Notes under the pieces: generated by a model
What the model saw: only the letters and a program-made list of their open reading frames with translations
Told to the model about the DNA's origin: nothing
Database searches by the model: none
Origin: Gemmatimonadota bacterium
Lineage (GTDB): Bacteria; Gemmatimonadota; Gemmatimonadetes; Gemmatimonadales; GWC2-71-9
NCBI GenBank assembly: GCA_003222235.1
Contig: QHVD01000289.1
Location: forward strand, 1 to 5,805
Direction: 5' to 3'
DNA: 5,805 bases
Translations under genes and position numbers: made by a program
Part shown: one piece after another, positions 5,748-5,805 of the stretch
Layout: each line of letters opens with the position of its first letter
Position numbering within the stretch: position 1 is the first letter of the stretch

Positions 5748-5805
5748 CGTCGCAAGGGTGGTGGACGACAGGCCCGGCCCGCCAGGGGCACAACACTCCG
5801 CTTCC

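Noticed and set aside
5679..5805. Possible end of another minus-strand gene at the right edge
   Set aside because: Two frames stay open for short stretches to the window edge, but none shows a recognisable protein pattern; only the repeat at 5727-5747 is supported.

Overview
The window looks like a piece of a high-GC soil or sediment bacterium, most likely a Gemmatimonadota (possibly Acidobacteriota) chromosome. The evidence is the combination of gene types: a Ser/Thr kinase fused to a TolB-like domain and TPRs, an ECF sigma factor of the TIGR02999 / Sigma70_ECF type, a DUF2911 protein, a secreted pilin-like protein, and a cluster of small DinB, SnoaL and SRPBCC proteins. This assignment is an inference from family recognition; there is no rRNA or other phylogenetic marker.

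Layout. Positions 1-1587 (+) hold the 3' part of a kinase/TolB-like/TPR regulator whose catalytic residues lie left of the window. It converges on a minus-strand block at 3191-1665: a DinB-fold protein, a SnoaL/NTF2-like protein and a secreted DUF2911 protein. The last two overlap by ATGA, so the block is probably one transcript. Upstream, 3192-3678 looks like a recombination scar. It contains a 40-codon remnant of an SRPBCC/AHSA1 gene, a short inverted repeat resembling a collapsed integron attC site, and a small three-helix membrane gene broken by a frameshift. This abuts an ECF sigma gene (4136-3675) that keeps its sigma-2 region but ends just where sigma-4 should begin. A divergent small membrane protein gene (4238-4618, +) has a good sigma-70-type promoter. 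The right end carries a minus-strand pair of secreted proteins: a DUF1579-like beta protein (5678-5148) and a type IV pilin-like soluble protein (5109-4675). A near-identical 21-bp palindromic repeat sits at both outer edges of this pair.

I see no tRNA, rRNA, CRISPR array, transposase or integrase, and no convincing new defence or biosynthetic system. The most interesting area is 3192-3700, where gene truncation, a frameshift, a gene remnant and an attC-like site coincide. That pattern suggests past cassette-like insertion or deletion next to a regulatory gene.
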